Positions 49,178-58,690 are shown, numbered from the stretch's first letter. The stretch: DNA of 64,000 bases from Stenotrophomonas sp. Iso1 (GCF_027497995.1 NZ_JAODBT010000004.1:62001-126000); one strand, 5' to 3'. The notes: generated by a model from the letters alone, not told the origin. Program-made: numbers and translations.

Positions 49178-50287
49178 TCAGTCGCAGCGGGCAACGTCGA
49201 ACAGGCCGCGCGCTTCATGCGGCTCACACCGCAGGTATTGCGGCGATGCGCTGATATGCGTGCCCAGTGCGGCAGCCGCATGCCACGGCCAACGCGGGTC
49301 ATAGAGAATGCCGCGCGCGATGCCGATGGCATCGGCACGTCCTTCCACCAGAATCGCCTCTGCCTGCGCCGGCTCGGTGATCAGGCCCACCGCAATTACC
49401 GGCGTACTGATCTGTGCCTTGATCGCTTCGGCCACGGGCACCTGGTACCCCGGACCAACCGGAATCTGCTGGCGCGGGTCCAGCCCGCCGCTGGAGACAT
49501 GCAGAAAATCGTTACCGTGCGCCTCAAGCGCCCTGCCCAATTCGATGCTCTGCGCAACATCCCAACCGCCATCGACCCAATCGGTTGCAGAGATACGGAC
49601 ACCTACTGACATCGTGGCCGGCACTGCCGCACGTACCGCATCGAACACGCGCAGCAACAGACGCATGCGATTCTCCAGCGAGCCGCCGTATTCATCGGTT
49701 CGATGATTACTCAGCGGCGACAGGAACTGATGCAGCAGGTAGCCGTGCGCCGCATGCAACTCGATCAGATCCAACCCCAATCGTGCCGAACGCCGCGCCG
49801 CCTCGGCGAACGCTTCAACCACCGCATCGATACCTGCGGCATCCAGCGCCTGGGGTGTCGGTTCGCCTTCGAGGAACGGCAACGCGGACGGTGCCAACAC
49901 CTGCCAACCGTGCACGTCATCCGGGGCAATCGCCCGCCCGCCATCCCACGGTCGTGCGGTGGACGCTTTGCGTCCGGCATGGGCCAACTGCACGCCGATC
50001 GGCATCTTCGACCAGCGCCGTACCGAGGTCAGCACCTTGGCCAGCGCGGCTTCTGTGGCGTCGTCCCACAGGCCCAGGTCTGCCCAGCTGATGCGCCCTT
50101 CCGGCAACACCGCGGTCGCTTCGAGGATCAACAGACCGGCGCCGGATTGGGCCAGCTGCCCCAGATGAATGGTGTGCCAGTCACTGGCCTGACCCTCCTC
50201 TGCGGAGTACTGGCACATCGGCGCAATGACAATGCGATTGGAAAGCGAAAGCGGGCCCAGCGACAGGGGCGAGAACAGATGGCTCAC
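49178..50287 (-). CDS. NADH:flavin oxidoreductase, YqjM-type old yellow enzyme
   Basis: A 369-residue FMN enzyme reducing activated double bonds. FSPLSLGPLSLSNRIVIAPM followed by CQYSAEEG carries the YqjM-type Cys25 and Tyr27. ELHAAHGYLLHQFLSP with the paired His residues and NHRTDEYGGSLENRMR are signatures of this class. The physiological substrate is unknown. It is followed on the same strand upstream by the sirtuin gene (71-bp gap). Confidence 0.95.
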   Translation of the reverse strand: MSHLFSPLSLGPLSLSNRIVIAPMCQYSAEEGQASDWHTIHLGQLAQSGAGLLILEATAVLPEGRISWADLGLWDDATEAALAKVLTSVRRWSKMPIGVQLAHAGRKASTARPWDGGRAIAPDDVHGWQVLAPSALPFLEGEPTPQALDAAGIDAVVEAFAEAARRSARLGLDLIELHAAHGYLLHQFLSPLSNHRTDEYGGSLENRMRLLLRVFDAVRAAVPATMSVGVRISATDWVDGGWDVAQSIELGRALEAHGNDFLHVSSGGLDPRQQIPVGPGYQVPVAEAIKAQISTPVIAVGLITEPAQAEAILVEGRADAIGIARGILYDPRWPWHAAAALGTHISASPQYLRCEPHEARGLFDVARCD

Positions 50288-50358
50288 GTGGGGTGATCCG
50301 GAAAAGTAGAAGCGCCATTCGACGCCTCTGCCGGTGTCGATTCAACCGCAGCGGTGGA

Positions 50359-51222
50359 TCACACCGTCTTGGCACCATCGAGCAGGAATGCAAGCGCCTG
50401 CGCGCACGGCATTTCGACCTTCAACGACAACAGTGCATCGGCGCGGGTCCGCCCCAGGTTCACGGCCGCCACCGGCAGGCCGGCCTTGGCCGCCGTATCA
50501 ACGAAGCGGAAGCCTGAATAAACCATCAGGGACGAGCCCACCACCAGCACGGCATCAGCACGCTGCAGGTGTGCATGCACCGCAGCGACACGTTCACGCG
50601 GCACGTTCTCGCCAAAAAACACCACATCCGGTTTGAGGATGCCGCCGCACTGTGTACAGGCAGGCACCTGAAAGCTGGAAAAGTCCGTTTCAAGATCGGC
50701 ATCGCCATCCGGTGCGATACCCGCGTCCAGCCCACCCCAACCCGGGTTGGTGTCGAGCAGACGCTGTTGCAGTACCTCACGCGACGAACGTGTTTCGCAG
50801 CCCATGCAGCGCACCTGGTCCAGACGCCCGTGCAGATCGATCACGGTCTGACTGCCGGCACGTTGATGCAGGCAATCCACATTCTGGGTAAGCAGCAGTT
50901 CGATGCGACCATCGGCTTCCAGCGCTGCCAACGCATGATGCGTGGTGTTGGGCTGGGCGCGGCCAAACGTCGACCAGCCCACCAGACTGCGCGCCCAATA
51001 GCGCTGCCGCGTGCCGGCCTCACCCATGAAGGCCTGGTAGGTAACCGGTGGCGTGCGCTTCCACTGCCCATCGGCATCGCGGTAATCCGGTATGCCGGAA
51101 TCCGTACTGCAACCGGCACCGGTCACCACGAACAAGCGCCGGTGCCGGGCGATGAATTCCGGCAGCTCCGTGATCACTGCCGAGGACAGACGCTCGGCCG
51201 GAGTGAACGAGAAGGTACTCAT
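50359..51222 (-). CDS. NAD-dependent protein deacetylase (sirtuin)
   Basis: A 287-residue Sir2 enzyme. NAD-binding VVTGAGCSTDSGIPDYRDAD, LLTQNVDCLHQRAGS with DLHGRLD (catalytic His), and zinc pairs CMGC and CTQC flanking GILKPDVVFFGENVP are all present. It removes acyl groups from lysines using NAD. The upstream thioesterase (11-bp gap) probably shares the transcript. Confidence 0.96.
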   Translation of the reverse strand: MSTFSFTPAERLSSAVITELPEFIARHRRLFVVTGAGCSTDSGIPDYRDADGQWKRTPPVTYQAFMGEAGTRQRYWARSLVGWSTFGRAQPNTTHHALAALEADGRIELLLTQNVDCLHQRAGSQTVIDLHGRLDQVRCMGCETRSSREVLQQRLLDTNPGWGGLDAGIAPDGDADLETDFSSFQVPACTQCGGILKPDVVFFGENVPRERVAAVHAHLQRADAVLVVGSSLMVYSGFRFVDTAAKAGLPVAAVNLGRTRADALLSLKVEMPCAQALAFLLDGAKTV

Positions 51223-51233
51223 CGCTGCGTGCT

Positions 51234-51638
51234 TCAATCCTGTCGCGGCAGCGCCGGTACGGTAGTCGGCTGTCCCTCGGCGTCGAGCGCGATCATCACG
51301 AAGGTGCCCTTGGTACACAACTTCCGCTCACCCGAATGCAGGTCTTCAGTAACCAGCTCCACTTCCACGGTCATGGAACTGCGTCCCACCCGCACCACGC
51401 GACCAATGGTTTCCACCATCTGCCCGACACGGATCGGCAATTTGAAATCCACCTGATCCGAACGCGCGGTCACCACCGTTCGACGCGAATAACGGGCAGC
51501 AGCCAGGAACGCCGCTTTGTCCATCCATGCCAAGGCCTGGCCACCAAACAGCGTGCCCATGTGATTGGTGTGGTTGGGGAATACGATCTCGGCCATGCGG
51601 ACTTCAACGGGCGGATCGGCTTCGGTAATCGGAGTCAT
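51234..51638 (-). CDS. Acyl-CoA thioesterase (YciA-type hotdog)
   Basis: A 134-residue hotdog-fold thioesterase with VFPNHTNHMGTLFGGQALAW (helix and Asn/Asp active-site area), MDKAAFLAAARYSRRTVVTA and FKLPIRVGQMVETIGRV. Family members hydrolyse medium and long acyl-CoA. It starts an apparent operon with the sirtuin. Confidence 0.93.
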   Translation of the reverse strand: MTPITEADPPVEVRMAEIVFPNHTNHMGTLFGGQALAWMDKAAFLAAARYSRRTVVTARSDQVDFKLPIRVGQMVETIGRVVRVGRSSMTVEVELVTEDLHSGERKLCTKGTFVMIALDAEGQPTTVPALPRQD

Positions 51639-51995
51639 GAGGGCAGCCTTCAGAGGTTGGTCGAATGATACGCCCGGCTACCTGTGCAACCGGTGTATGC
51701 GGGGTGATGACTCGTGCAACTCGCTGGAGCGGCCCCGGCTGCGAAGCGCTTCCTCCAACAGGTACGTTCCTGCGCCATCCGGCCAAGCGCAGTGCACCGG
51801 GGCTTTCTGCACGGGATCAAGGAGGGAGAACAGCGGTATTGGGCAACGTCCTGCTCGCGTGCAGCTCGTGCCCGGCTGCGTACTTGCACCACGCAGCGTC
51901 GTGGAGGATCTACGGGGCGTTGCGCCCTCCCCTTCGCGGCGCGAAAGGGAGGGGCGGGTCATGCGCAGTGTGCTGCTGCATGCCGTAGGTGAAAA
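51639..51995. other. Intergenic region between nrdB and the thioesterase
   Basis: No gene is supported. CCCTCCCCTTCGC (51925-51937) pairs with GCGAAAGGGAGGGG (51941-51954) as a GC-rich hairpin just downstream of nrdB on the minus strand, the likely nrdAB terminator. A related element is at about 61644-61690. The rest (51660-51920) has irregular composition with only short spurious frames. Confidence 0.6.
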
Positions 51996-53018
51996 TCAGA
52001 ACGCCATGTCGAACGACACTTCGCCCTGCACGCCCACCTGATACGCCGAAACGCGGCGCTCGAAGAAGTTGGTCAGCTCCTGCACGTCCTGCAATTCCAT
52101 GAACGGCAGCGGGTTGCGAACGTTGTACTTCTTCGCCATGCCCAGCTTGATGAAATGGTTGTCGGCGCAGTGCTGCAGGTACTCGCGCATGTCGCGGGTC
52201 GAGATGCCGGCCACGCCACCGGACAACACGTCCTCGGCGAACTGCACTTCGCACTCGATCGCCTCAGCCAGCATGTCGTAGACCTCCTGCTCCATCCTGG
52301 CGTCGAACAGATCAGGCTCTTCGGCACGGATGGTGCGCACACATTCGAAGGCGAAATCCATGTGGCAGCTTTCGTCGCGGAATACCCAGTTGGTGCCCGA
52401 CGCCAAGCCCGGCAACAGACCGCGCGAACGGTAGTAGTACACGTAGGCAAAGGCGGCAAAGAAGAACAGGCCTTCGATGCACGCGGCAAAGCAGATCTGG
52501 TTGAGCAGGAACTGGCGACGCTGATCGCGCGTTTCGATGCGGGTAATGCCCTGCAGCGAATCGATCCACTTGAAGCAGAAATCGGCCTTTTTCTTGATCG
52601 AATCGATGTTTTCCACCGCATCGAATGCCTTGAAGCGCTCTTCCGGGTCCGGCAGGTAGTTGTCCAGCAAGGTCAGGTAGAACTGCACATGCAACGCCTC
52701 TTCGTACAGCTGGCGCGACAGGTACATGCGCGCTTCCGGCGCATTGAGGTGCTGGTACAGATTCAGCACCAGATTGTTGGAGACGATGGAGTCACCAGTG
52801 GCGAAGAACGCTACCAGGCGATGGATGAGGTGGCGATCGGCCGGCGTCATCTTCTGATGCAGGTCGGTGATGTCGATCTGGAAATTGATCTCATCCACGG
52901 TCCAGCTGTTCTTGATCGCGTTGCGGTACATCTCGTAGAAGTCCGGGTAACGCATCGGACGCAACGTCAGCTCGAAGCCGGGATCGAGAAGCATCTGGGT
53001 GGGTTTGTTCGACGACAT
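51996..53018 (-). CDS. nrdB: Ribonucleotide reductase beta subunit, class Ia type
   Basis: The 340-residue radical-generating subunit. Iron ligands and radical site follow the class Ia pattern: Asp76 (FFATGDSIV), Glu107 and His110 (YEEALHVQFY) and Tyr114 four residues after the His. The later pair DESCHMDFAFE supplies Glu and His. The Tyr excludes the Phe-containing class Ic. It acts with NrdA, encoded 148 bp upstream on the same strand, and shares its promoter and riboswitch. Confidence 0.97.
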   Translation of the reverse strand: MSSNKPTQMLLDPGFELTLRPMRYPDFYEMYRNAIKNSWTVDEINFQIDITDLHQKMTPADRHLIHRLVAFFATGDSIVSNNLVLNLYQHLNAPEARMYLSRQLYEEALHVQFYLTLLDNYLPDPEERFKAFDAVENIDSIKKKADFCFKWIDSLQGITRIETRDQRRQFLLNQICFAACIEGLFFFAAFAYVYYYRSRGLLPGLASGTNWVFRDESCHMDFAFECVRTIRAEEPDLFDARMEQEVYDMLAEAIECEVQFAEDVLSGGVAGISTRDMREYLQHCADNHFIKLGMAKKYNVRNPLPFMELQDVQELTNFFERRVSAYQVGVQGEVSFDMAF

Positions 53019-53166
53019 GGGTTTCTCCATTCCCCTCTCCCTGCGGGAGAAGGTGGCGCGTGGCGCCGGATGAGGGGTGGTTCTTGGGGTTGGGTCTGCT
53101 TGCTTTCAGAGCGCCCTCACCCCCACCCCTCTCCCGCAGGCGGGAGAGGGGCTTCAAGGCGTAGCG
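53019..53166. repeat. Paired palindromic elements between nrdA and nrdB
   Basis: CCCCTCTCCCGC (53126-53137) and GCGGGAGAGGGG (53140-53151) form a perfect 12-bp stem. A second copy of the family (CCCCTCTCCCTGCGGGAGAA, about 53033-53053) lies just before the nrdB start. Both are xanthomonad-type intergenic repeats. In this operon they could set the ratio of the two subunits by partial termination or mRNA stability. Confidence 0.65.
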
Positions 53167-55584
53167 TTACTGGCAGGCTTCGCAGGCTTCCGGGTTTTCC
53201 AGCGAGCAGGCCACCGCTTCCACCGGGGTATAGCTGCTGACCGTGGTCTTGGCGATCTTGGTGGCCGGGCGCGAGCGCAGGTAGTAGGTGGTCTTTACGC
53301 CCTGCTTCCACGCGTACATGTACATGGACGACATCGCGCCGATGTTCGGGCTTTCCATGAACAGGTTGAGCGAGGCCGACTGGTCGATGAAGGCGCCGCG
53401 CTCAGCGGCCATGTCGATCAGCGAACGCATCGGCAGTTCCCATGCGGTGCGATAGATAAGGCGAAGCGCTTCGGGAATCTGCAGCACGTTCTGGATCGAA
53501 CCATCCGCCAGCTTGATCGCGTCACGGACTTCCGCCGTCCACATACCCAGCTGTTTCAGCTCACCCACCAGGTGACGGTTGATCTGCAGGAAGTCGCCGG
53601 ACAGCGTCTCGCGCTTGAACAGGTTGGACACCTGCGGCTCAACGCACTCGTAGCAGCCAGCAATCGAAGCGATGGTCGCGGTTGGCGCGATGGCGATCAT
53701 CAGCGAGTTGCGCAGGCCGTGCTGCTTGATGCGCTCACGCAGTGCGTCCCAGCGCGCGGTGTCTTCGGGCACGACGTTCCAGGCATCGAACTGCAGCTCG
53801 CCGTGGGCGGCGCGGGTGTCGTTGAACGAAGGGTGTTTGCCGCGTTCGGTGGCCAGCTCGCACGAGGTTTCCAGTGCGTTGAAGTAGATGGTCTCGGCGA
53901 TCTTCTTCGACAGCGCGCGCGCTTCAGCCGAATCAAATGGCAGGCGCTTGCGGAAGAACACATCCTGCAGACCCATGCAGCCCAGGCCCACCGGGCGCCA
54001 GCGCAGGTTGCCGCGACGTGCGGTTTCAATCGGGTAGAAGTTCAGGTCGATAACGCGGTCGAGCTGACGCACGGCCAAGCGCACGGTTTCGGCCAGTTTG
54101 TCGAAATCGAAATCGCCATGCTCGTCGAAGTGATTGCCCAGGTTGATCGAACCCAGGTTGCACACGGCGGTTTCATCGTTGGAGCAGACTTCCAGGATCT
54201 CGGTGCACAGGTTGGACAGGTGGATCACGTTGCCCGGGCGTAGCGTCTGGTTGCTGGCCAGGTTGCACTTGTCCTTGAACGTCATCCAACCGTTACCGGT
54301 TTCGGCCAACGTGCGCATCATGCGGCCATACAGCTTGCGCGCACTGATGGTGCGCGATGCCTTGCCCTGGGCTTCGGCCTGCACATAGGCCTGCTCGAAT
54401 GCCGGGCCATACAGGTCGGTGAACTCCGGCACCACGCGCGGATCGAACAGCGACCATTCCTGGTCGGTCTCCACGCGCTGCATGAACAGGTCCGGCACCC
54501 AGTTGGCCAGGTTGAGATTGTGGGTACGACGCGAATCGTCACCGGCGTTGTCGCGCAATTCGAGGAAGTCCTCGATGTCGGCGTGCCAGGTTTCCAGGTA
54601 CACACAGGCCGCGCCCTTGCGCTTGCCGCCCTGGTTGACTGCAGCCACCGACGAATCCAGCGTCTTCAGCCACGGCACGATGCCGTTGGAATGGCCGTTG
54701 GTGGATTTGATCAACGAACCGCGCGAACGCACGCGGCTGTAGCTCACGCCGATGCCGCCGCTGAACTTGGACAGCTGCGCGATGTCGCCGTACTTGGCAT
54801 AGATGGATTCGAGCGAATCCTGCGGCGAGTCAAGCAGGAAGCACGAGGACAGCTGCTCGTGGCTGGTGCCGGCGTTGAACAGGGTCGGGCTGGACGGCAG
54901 GTAATCCAGGCTGCCCAAACGCTGGTACAGCGCCAGTGCTTCAGGCACGTCTTCGCTCAGTGCGCTGGCGATACGCAGGAAGAACTGCTGCGGATTCTCG
55001 ATGACCTTGCGCGTGTGCGGGTGGCGCAGCAGATAGCGGTCATACAGCGTGCGCAGGCCGAAGTAATCGAAATTCAGGTCGAACGCCGGGTCGATGGCGT
55101 CGTTGAGCTTGCGTGCATTGATCTGCACGAAGTTGAGCAGGCGGTCGTTGATCAGGCCCACTTCGTGGCCACGGCCCACCGACTGCGAAAAAGCATGGAT
55201 TTCCTGCCCGGAAACTTCCTTGGCAATGAAGTTGGCCAACAGACGCGCGGCAAGGCGGCCGTACTCCGGCTCTTCGCCGATCAGCAGCGCTGCGGTACGG
55301 ATGGACAGTTCGTCCAGTTCCTGGGTGGTAGCACCGTTGTACAAACCGGAGATGGTGCGGGTGGCCACGCGCATCGGGTCAACCGAATGCAGGCCTTCGC
55401 AGCAACGCTGGATGGCGCGGACGATCTTGTTCAGGTCCACCGGTTCGGTGTTGCCATTGCGCTTGGTCACGCTCATGGCGGTAGCGGTGGGCGGCGGGGT
55501 CAGTTCAAAGCCGGCCTCGGCCGGGGCGACTTCAGTAGCGGAAGTGGTCACGACGGTGTGTCCTTCATGGCGTGTTGCACGCAA
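53167..55584 (-). CDS. nrdA: Ribonucleotide reductase alpha (catalytic) subunit, class I
   Basis: An 805-residue enzyme reducing ribonucleotides to deoxyribonucleotides. It has an N-terminal ATP-cone (VTKRNGNTEPVDLNKIVRAI), the catalytic barrel with FNAGTSHEQLSSCFLL and LSNLCTEILEVCSNDETAVC containing the active-site cysteines, and the C-terminal shuttle pair CEAC at the very end. The start is uncertain: 55584 is the longest frame, while MSVTKRNG (ATG 55476) fits the domain start. It is preceded by a cobalamin riboswitch and two NrdR-box-like sites. Confidence 0.96.
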   Translation of the reverse strand: MRATRHEGHTVVTTSATEVAPAEAGFELTPPPTATAMSVTKRNGNTEPVDLNKIVRAIQRCCEGLHSVDPMRVATRTISGLYNGATTQELDELSIRTAALLIGEEPEYGRLAARLLANFIAKEVSGQEIHAFSQSVGRGHEVGLINDRLLNFVQINARKLNDAIDPAFDLNFDYFGLRTLYDRYLLRHPHTRKVIENPQQFFLRIASALSEDVPEALALYQRLGSLDYLPSSPTLFNAGTSHEQLSSCFLLDSPQDSLESIYAKYGDIAQLSKFSGGIGVSYSRVRSRGSLIKSTNGHSNGIVPWLKTLDSSVAAVNQGGKRKGAACVYLETWHADIEDFLELRDNAGDDSRRTHNLNLANWVPDLFMQRVETDQEWSLFDPRVVPEFTDLYGPAFEQAYVQAEAQGKASRTISARKLYGRMMRTLAETGNGWMTFKDKCNLASNQTLRPGNVIHLSNLCTEILEVCSNDETAVCNLGSINLGNHFDEHGDFDFDKLAETVRLAVRQLDRVIDLNFYPIETARRGNLRWRPVGLGCMGLQDVFFRKRLPFDSAEARALSKKIAETIYFNALETSCELATERGKHPSFNDTRAAHGELQFDAWNVVPEDTARWDALRERIKQHGLRNSLMIAIAPTATIASIAGCYECVEPQVSNLFKRETLSGDFLQINRHLVGELKQLGMWTAEVRDAIKLADGSIQNVLQIPEALRLIYRTAWELPMRSLIDMAAERGAFIDQSASLNLFMESPNIGAMSSMYMYAWKQGVKTTYYLRSRPATKIAKTTVSSYTPVEAVACSLENPEACEACQ

Positions 55585-55754
55585 GCCCCTGCCCTCGCAG
55601 GAAACCGAGGCCGGTGAGCGGGATCAGGAGCATGGAAGGACGGCGTCGCAGCAGCCGAGACGCACCCGACCATCGGTCGGCGTCAACAGCACTACGTCGC
55701 CAGCCATCTTCCCCTCGAAGACACCGCAGCCGGCACCGCGCGGTGTGCTTCGCG
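55585..55754. other. nrdA leader downstream of the riboswitch
   Basis: This is the transcribed 170-nt leader between the riboswitch and nrdA (minus strand). It is GC-rich with several possible hairpins and no gene. It must hold the expression platform of the riboswitch; I cannot tell whether control is by termination or by masking of the ribosome-binding site. Confidence 0.45.
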
Positions 55755-55925
55755 CGGCTGTCGGCAGGTCTTCGGACTCATGGGCATGAAGGCCGGGGCC
55801 TTCTCCTACTCCGTCGCTTCCCAAGGGCTGAGCCTCAGTGCATTGACGGGGTCGTTCCCATTTACCGCTGCGGGGCAGTGCTGGAATAGCCCTTCAAGGC
55901 GTCACCAGCTTCCCTTTCAATCCAG
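55755..55925 (-). promoter_or_regulatory. Cobalamin riboswitch upstream of nrdAB
   Basis: On the minus strand the order AAGCTGGTGACGCC, ACTGCCCCGCAGCGG (about 55882-55868), AATGGGAACGAC, GCACTGAGG, GGGAAGCGACGGAGTAGGAG (about 55823-55804) and GAGTCCGAAGACCTGCC matches the B12 element. Its placement before a B12-independent class I reductase parallels Streptomyces, where cobalamin represses class I nrd genes in favour of the class II enzyme. A class II nrdJ is predicted elsewhere in this genome. Confidence 0.92.
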
Positions 55926-55953
55926 TGAGCGCAAACCCACCAGAACCGACGAG

Positions 55954-56001
55954 CCACAAGATAGTGGGGGTAGATGACACGGTCAACACGAAATGTGGTG
56001 A
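55954..56001 (-). promoter_or_regulatory. nrdAB promoter with two NrdR-box-like sites
   Basis: Two 16-bp imperfect palindromes, 55954-55969 (minus CCCCACTATCTTGTGG) and 55986-56001 (minus TCACCACATTTCGTGT), match the NrdR consensus at about 11 and 12 of 16 positions. Their centres are 32 bp apart, near three helical turns, as in known NrdR sites. On the minus strand TTGACC (55986-55981) and TATCTT (55963-55958), with a 17-bp spacer, form the likely promoter, and the boxes overlap both elements. Matches were counted by eye. Confidence 0.7.
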
Positions 56002-56234
56002 ATTTTCGTCAACCCTTGCAGCGCAAGGCTTATGCCTTTCGAGACCCGGCCGGCGCATGTGGACGTGCCCGAACGGAGTGCGCAGTCAAGCGGTTTGGAG
56101 ACTTTTTCGCAGGTAAGCCTTCGCTTTGAAGACGTAAATTTCTGATGAAATTCCCAAGGGTGACTTCCGGCCTACGCCGCCATTGCCGTGAGCCGCCAAG
56201 CTGGTCGCTGCCGCCCCGTTGGAAGATCCCCGCC

Positions 56235-57044
56235 ATGCGCCTGCTGCCCATCACCATTCCGTTGGCCGTGCTGCTGCCGCTGGCGGTACAGGCCGGCCCG
56301 GTCACGTCCCCGGCCCTGTCCGCGGACCAATGCGGCGTGGCGACCGACTACAACGTACTGGTGGACGGTGGCGGCATCTGGCTGCGGCGCGATGTGCTGC
56401 CGATGCGCGAGATCGTGTTCCACGATGGCCAGCTAAGCATCGACAACCAGATGCAGGCCGTCTCGGCCCAGGACGCACAACGCCTGCGCGCACTGGAGCA
56501 TGGCGTGCGCCAGCTGATGCCGGCGGTGACCGGCATCGCCAACGAATCGGTGGGCATCAGCTTCGACACGCTGGACGCCGTTTACGAAGGTCTGACCGGC
56601 AACGCCAACTCACGCAAGGTGCGCAAGTTACGCAAGGAGGCCGAACGCTTTGTCGAGCAGACCATCGGGCGCGGCCGCTGGGAACAGGATCTGTTCAATG
56701 AAGATTTCGAAGCCCGGGTGCAGGACGCCGCCGAAAGCCTGAGCGGCTCCATCGCCCGCAGCATGCTGTGGGTGGTGTTCACCGGCGGCGAAGACAAACT
56801 GGATGCGCGCGCAGATAAACTCGACGCCGAACTGGAGCAGCGTCTACAGCACCGCACCCATGCCCTGGAGCAGCATGCGCAATCGTTGTGCGCGCAGGTG
56901 CAGGTGCTGGACCGACTGCAGTCGGCGCTGGAGTTCCGCCTCAACGGCCAACCGCTGCAGATGATGCGCGTGACCGGCGATACCGCGACGATGGCGACCC
57001 GCGAGCACATGCAGGACAACAGCATCCCGCTGCCACCGCGATAA
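56235..57044 (+). CDS. Exported DUF2884 (YggN-like) protein
   Basis: A 269-residue protein with a signal peptide (RLLPITIPLAVLLPLAVQAG). The DUF2884 core follows: VLVDGGGIWLRRDVLPMREI, FHDGQLSIDNQMQAVSAQDA, LRALEHGVRQLMPAVTGIAN. Residues 180-240 are coiled-coil-like. The family is periplasmic with unknown function. I chose ATG 56235 because it starts the signal peptide. Confidence 0.85.
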   Translation: MRLLPITIPLAVLLPLAVQAGPVTSPALSADQCGVATDYNVLVDGGGIWLRRDVLPMREIVFHDGQLSIDNQMQAVSAQDAQRLRALEHGVRQLMPAVTGIANESVGISFDTLDAVYEGLTGNANSRKVRKLRKEAERFVEQTIGRGRWEQDLFNEDFEARVQDAAESLSGSIARSMLWVVFTGGEDKLDARADKLDAELEQRLQHRTHALEQHAQSLCAQVQVLDRLQSALEFRLNGQPLQMMRVTGDTATMATREHMQDNSIPLPPR

Positions 57045-57163
57045 CGCGGTACGGATCGCGCCGCTGGCCAGACGCGAAAGGCCATAAAACCCGTCCCTCC
57101 CCCACGCTTCCCGCGACAAGGGAGGGAGCTACAGCTCCGGTCCGAATCACAAACCCCGGTTTT

Positions 57164-58690
57164 TCACCCCTTCGGCAACTGCGCCAGTTCCTCACGCACC
57201 AGCCGCACCACCAGCTTGTCCAAGGTATCGACCGAGTAATTGCTCACCTCGTGCACGGTCTCGCTGCCGGGGCCACTGGTCGGGTCCGCGGCGTCCTTGT
57301 AGGTGAGGAAGATGAAACGCCCGCCGGTGTACTGGGCAATCTGTCGCTGCACGATCTCGCCGGTGGTGTCCTGGCCGGAGGCGGCCACACTGAATACCTT
57401 GATGCCCTTGCCCAGCGCGGCCAGCATCGTCTGGTCGTAACGCGGCTGGGGATAGCCCATCTGCGGCGGCGCATCGGCCAATGACACCAGTACGCGCGTG
57501 GTCGACGGCCCCCGCCAGTTCAGCGCCTGCACCGAGTGATCGAATGCTTCGTTCATGGCCTCGGGGAAGTCACCACCACCATTGGCCTGCACACCATCGA
57601 GCACCTGCTGGAACGCGGCCACGTTGTGCGTCATGTCCCAGCCGCGCACGAAGTACTCATCGCCGCGATCACGGTAGGTCACCAGCCCCAGGCAGATGTC
57701 CGGATTGGACGGCAGCTTGCCGATCTCGCGCACGATGCCCTGCAACGACTCACGCAGCTTGTCGATTTCATCGCCCATCGAACCGGTGGCATCGACCATG
57801 AACACCAGGTCCAGCTTCGCGCGTGCCGGCAGCGCGGCATCGGCCATCACCACCTGCAGGGTGTTCTTCTGCCCACGCTGCAGTGGGGCGCTCACTGTCT
57901 TGCCAGCGCGTCGCACCTGCACTTGGTAGCTGGCGGTGTCGCGATCATCAAAAGCATTGGGATGCAGCCACACCTGACCACCGGCATCGGTGCGTGCCCA
58001 CATCCGCGCGCCGTTGCTGGCACTTACCGCCACTTCAGCGTCAGGCACCGGGCGGCCCTGCGCATCCACCACACGCAGACGCTGGCGCACGCCGATGTCG
58101 CGGCCCAACTGTTTGGATTCTTCATGCCCCTGCAGGAACTGCAGGAAACCGCCGAAGTCGGCGTTGTCATCGACCACGCCTGCGGTGACCGGCGTTTGTT
58201 GCTGCTGACGCACGGCGGTCGCGGTGGGTTCCGCGCGGAACGCCATGCCCTCGGTGGAATGCACCTCGCTGGCAAGCGCCTTGAGCGGCGGCGGCAGCGG
58301 GCTCGGCATTGGCGGCGCAGCGGGAGAAGGGGGAGCCATCATTTCCGCCACCGCCGCATCGTCGCTGCCCTTCATGGCGGCGTGACGGCTGCTGCTGGAC
58401 TTCAACGCCCGTCGCTGCTGCGATTCAGGATAAGGATCGGCCACCTCGCGCAGCACTGGCGTATCGCTGCAGGCAGTCGCCGTGGGTGCCTGGAAGTTCG
58501 GCCGGGTCTGACGTACCCGCAACGAGGACGGTGCCTGCAGGTCGCCTTCGACCACCGGGGTCGGAGGCGATGCCGGTGCCAGGCGCGCAGCTGTCACCAC
58601 CGGCAAGCCGACCAGCAGCGTGGCGACTGCGGCGAAGGCGGCGGTACGTACCGGCCGACGCTTCAACGTGGATGCATTCCGATAGCTCAT
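57164..58690 (-). CDS. Von Willebrand factor A domain protein, membrane anchored
   Basis: A 508-residue protein with an N-terminal membrane segment (TAAFAAVATLLVGLPVVTAA), a low-complexity Pro/Ala/Ser region to about 150, a carboxypeptidase-like regulatory fold (RLRVVDAQGRPVPDAEVAVS), and a VWA domain from about 285. MIDAS residues are clear: LVFMVDATGSMGDEIDKLRE at about 290-310. Such proteins bind ligands or partners through a metal ion on the cell envelope. Function here is unknown; it is a single-gene unit. Confidence 0.88.
   Translation of the reverse strand: MSYRNASTLKRRPVRTAAFAAVATLLVGLPVVTAARLAPASPPTPVVEGDLQAPSSLRVRQTRPNFQAPTATACSDTPVLREVADPYPESQQRRALKSSSSRHAAMKGSDDAAVAEMMAPPSPAAPPMPSPLPPPLKALASEVHSTEGMAFRAEPTATAVRQQQQTPVTAGVVDDNADFGGFLQFLQGHEESKQLGRDIGVRQRLRVVDAQGRPVPDAEVAVSASNGARMWARTDAGGQVWLHPNAFDDRDTASYQVQVRRAGKTVSAPLQRGQKNTLQVVMADAALPARAKLDLVFMVDATGSMGDEIDKLRESLQGIVREIGKLPSNPDICLGLVTYRDRGDEYFVRGWDMTHNVAAFQQVLDGVQANGGGDFPEAMNEAFDHSVQALNWRGPSTTRVLVSLADAPPQMGYPQPRYDQTMLAALGKGIKVFSVAASGQDTTGEIVQRQIAQYTGGRFIFLTYKDAADPTSGPGSETVHEVSNYSVDTLDKLVVRLVREELAQLPKG

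Noticed and set aside
53077..55617. Two long plus-strand frames opposite nrdA
   Set aside because: Both lie antisense to nrdA, whose catalytic cysteines, ATP cone and C-terminal Cys pair are intact.
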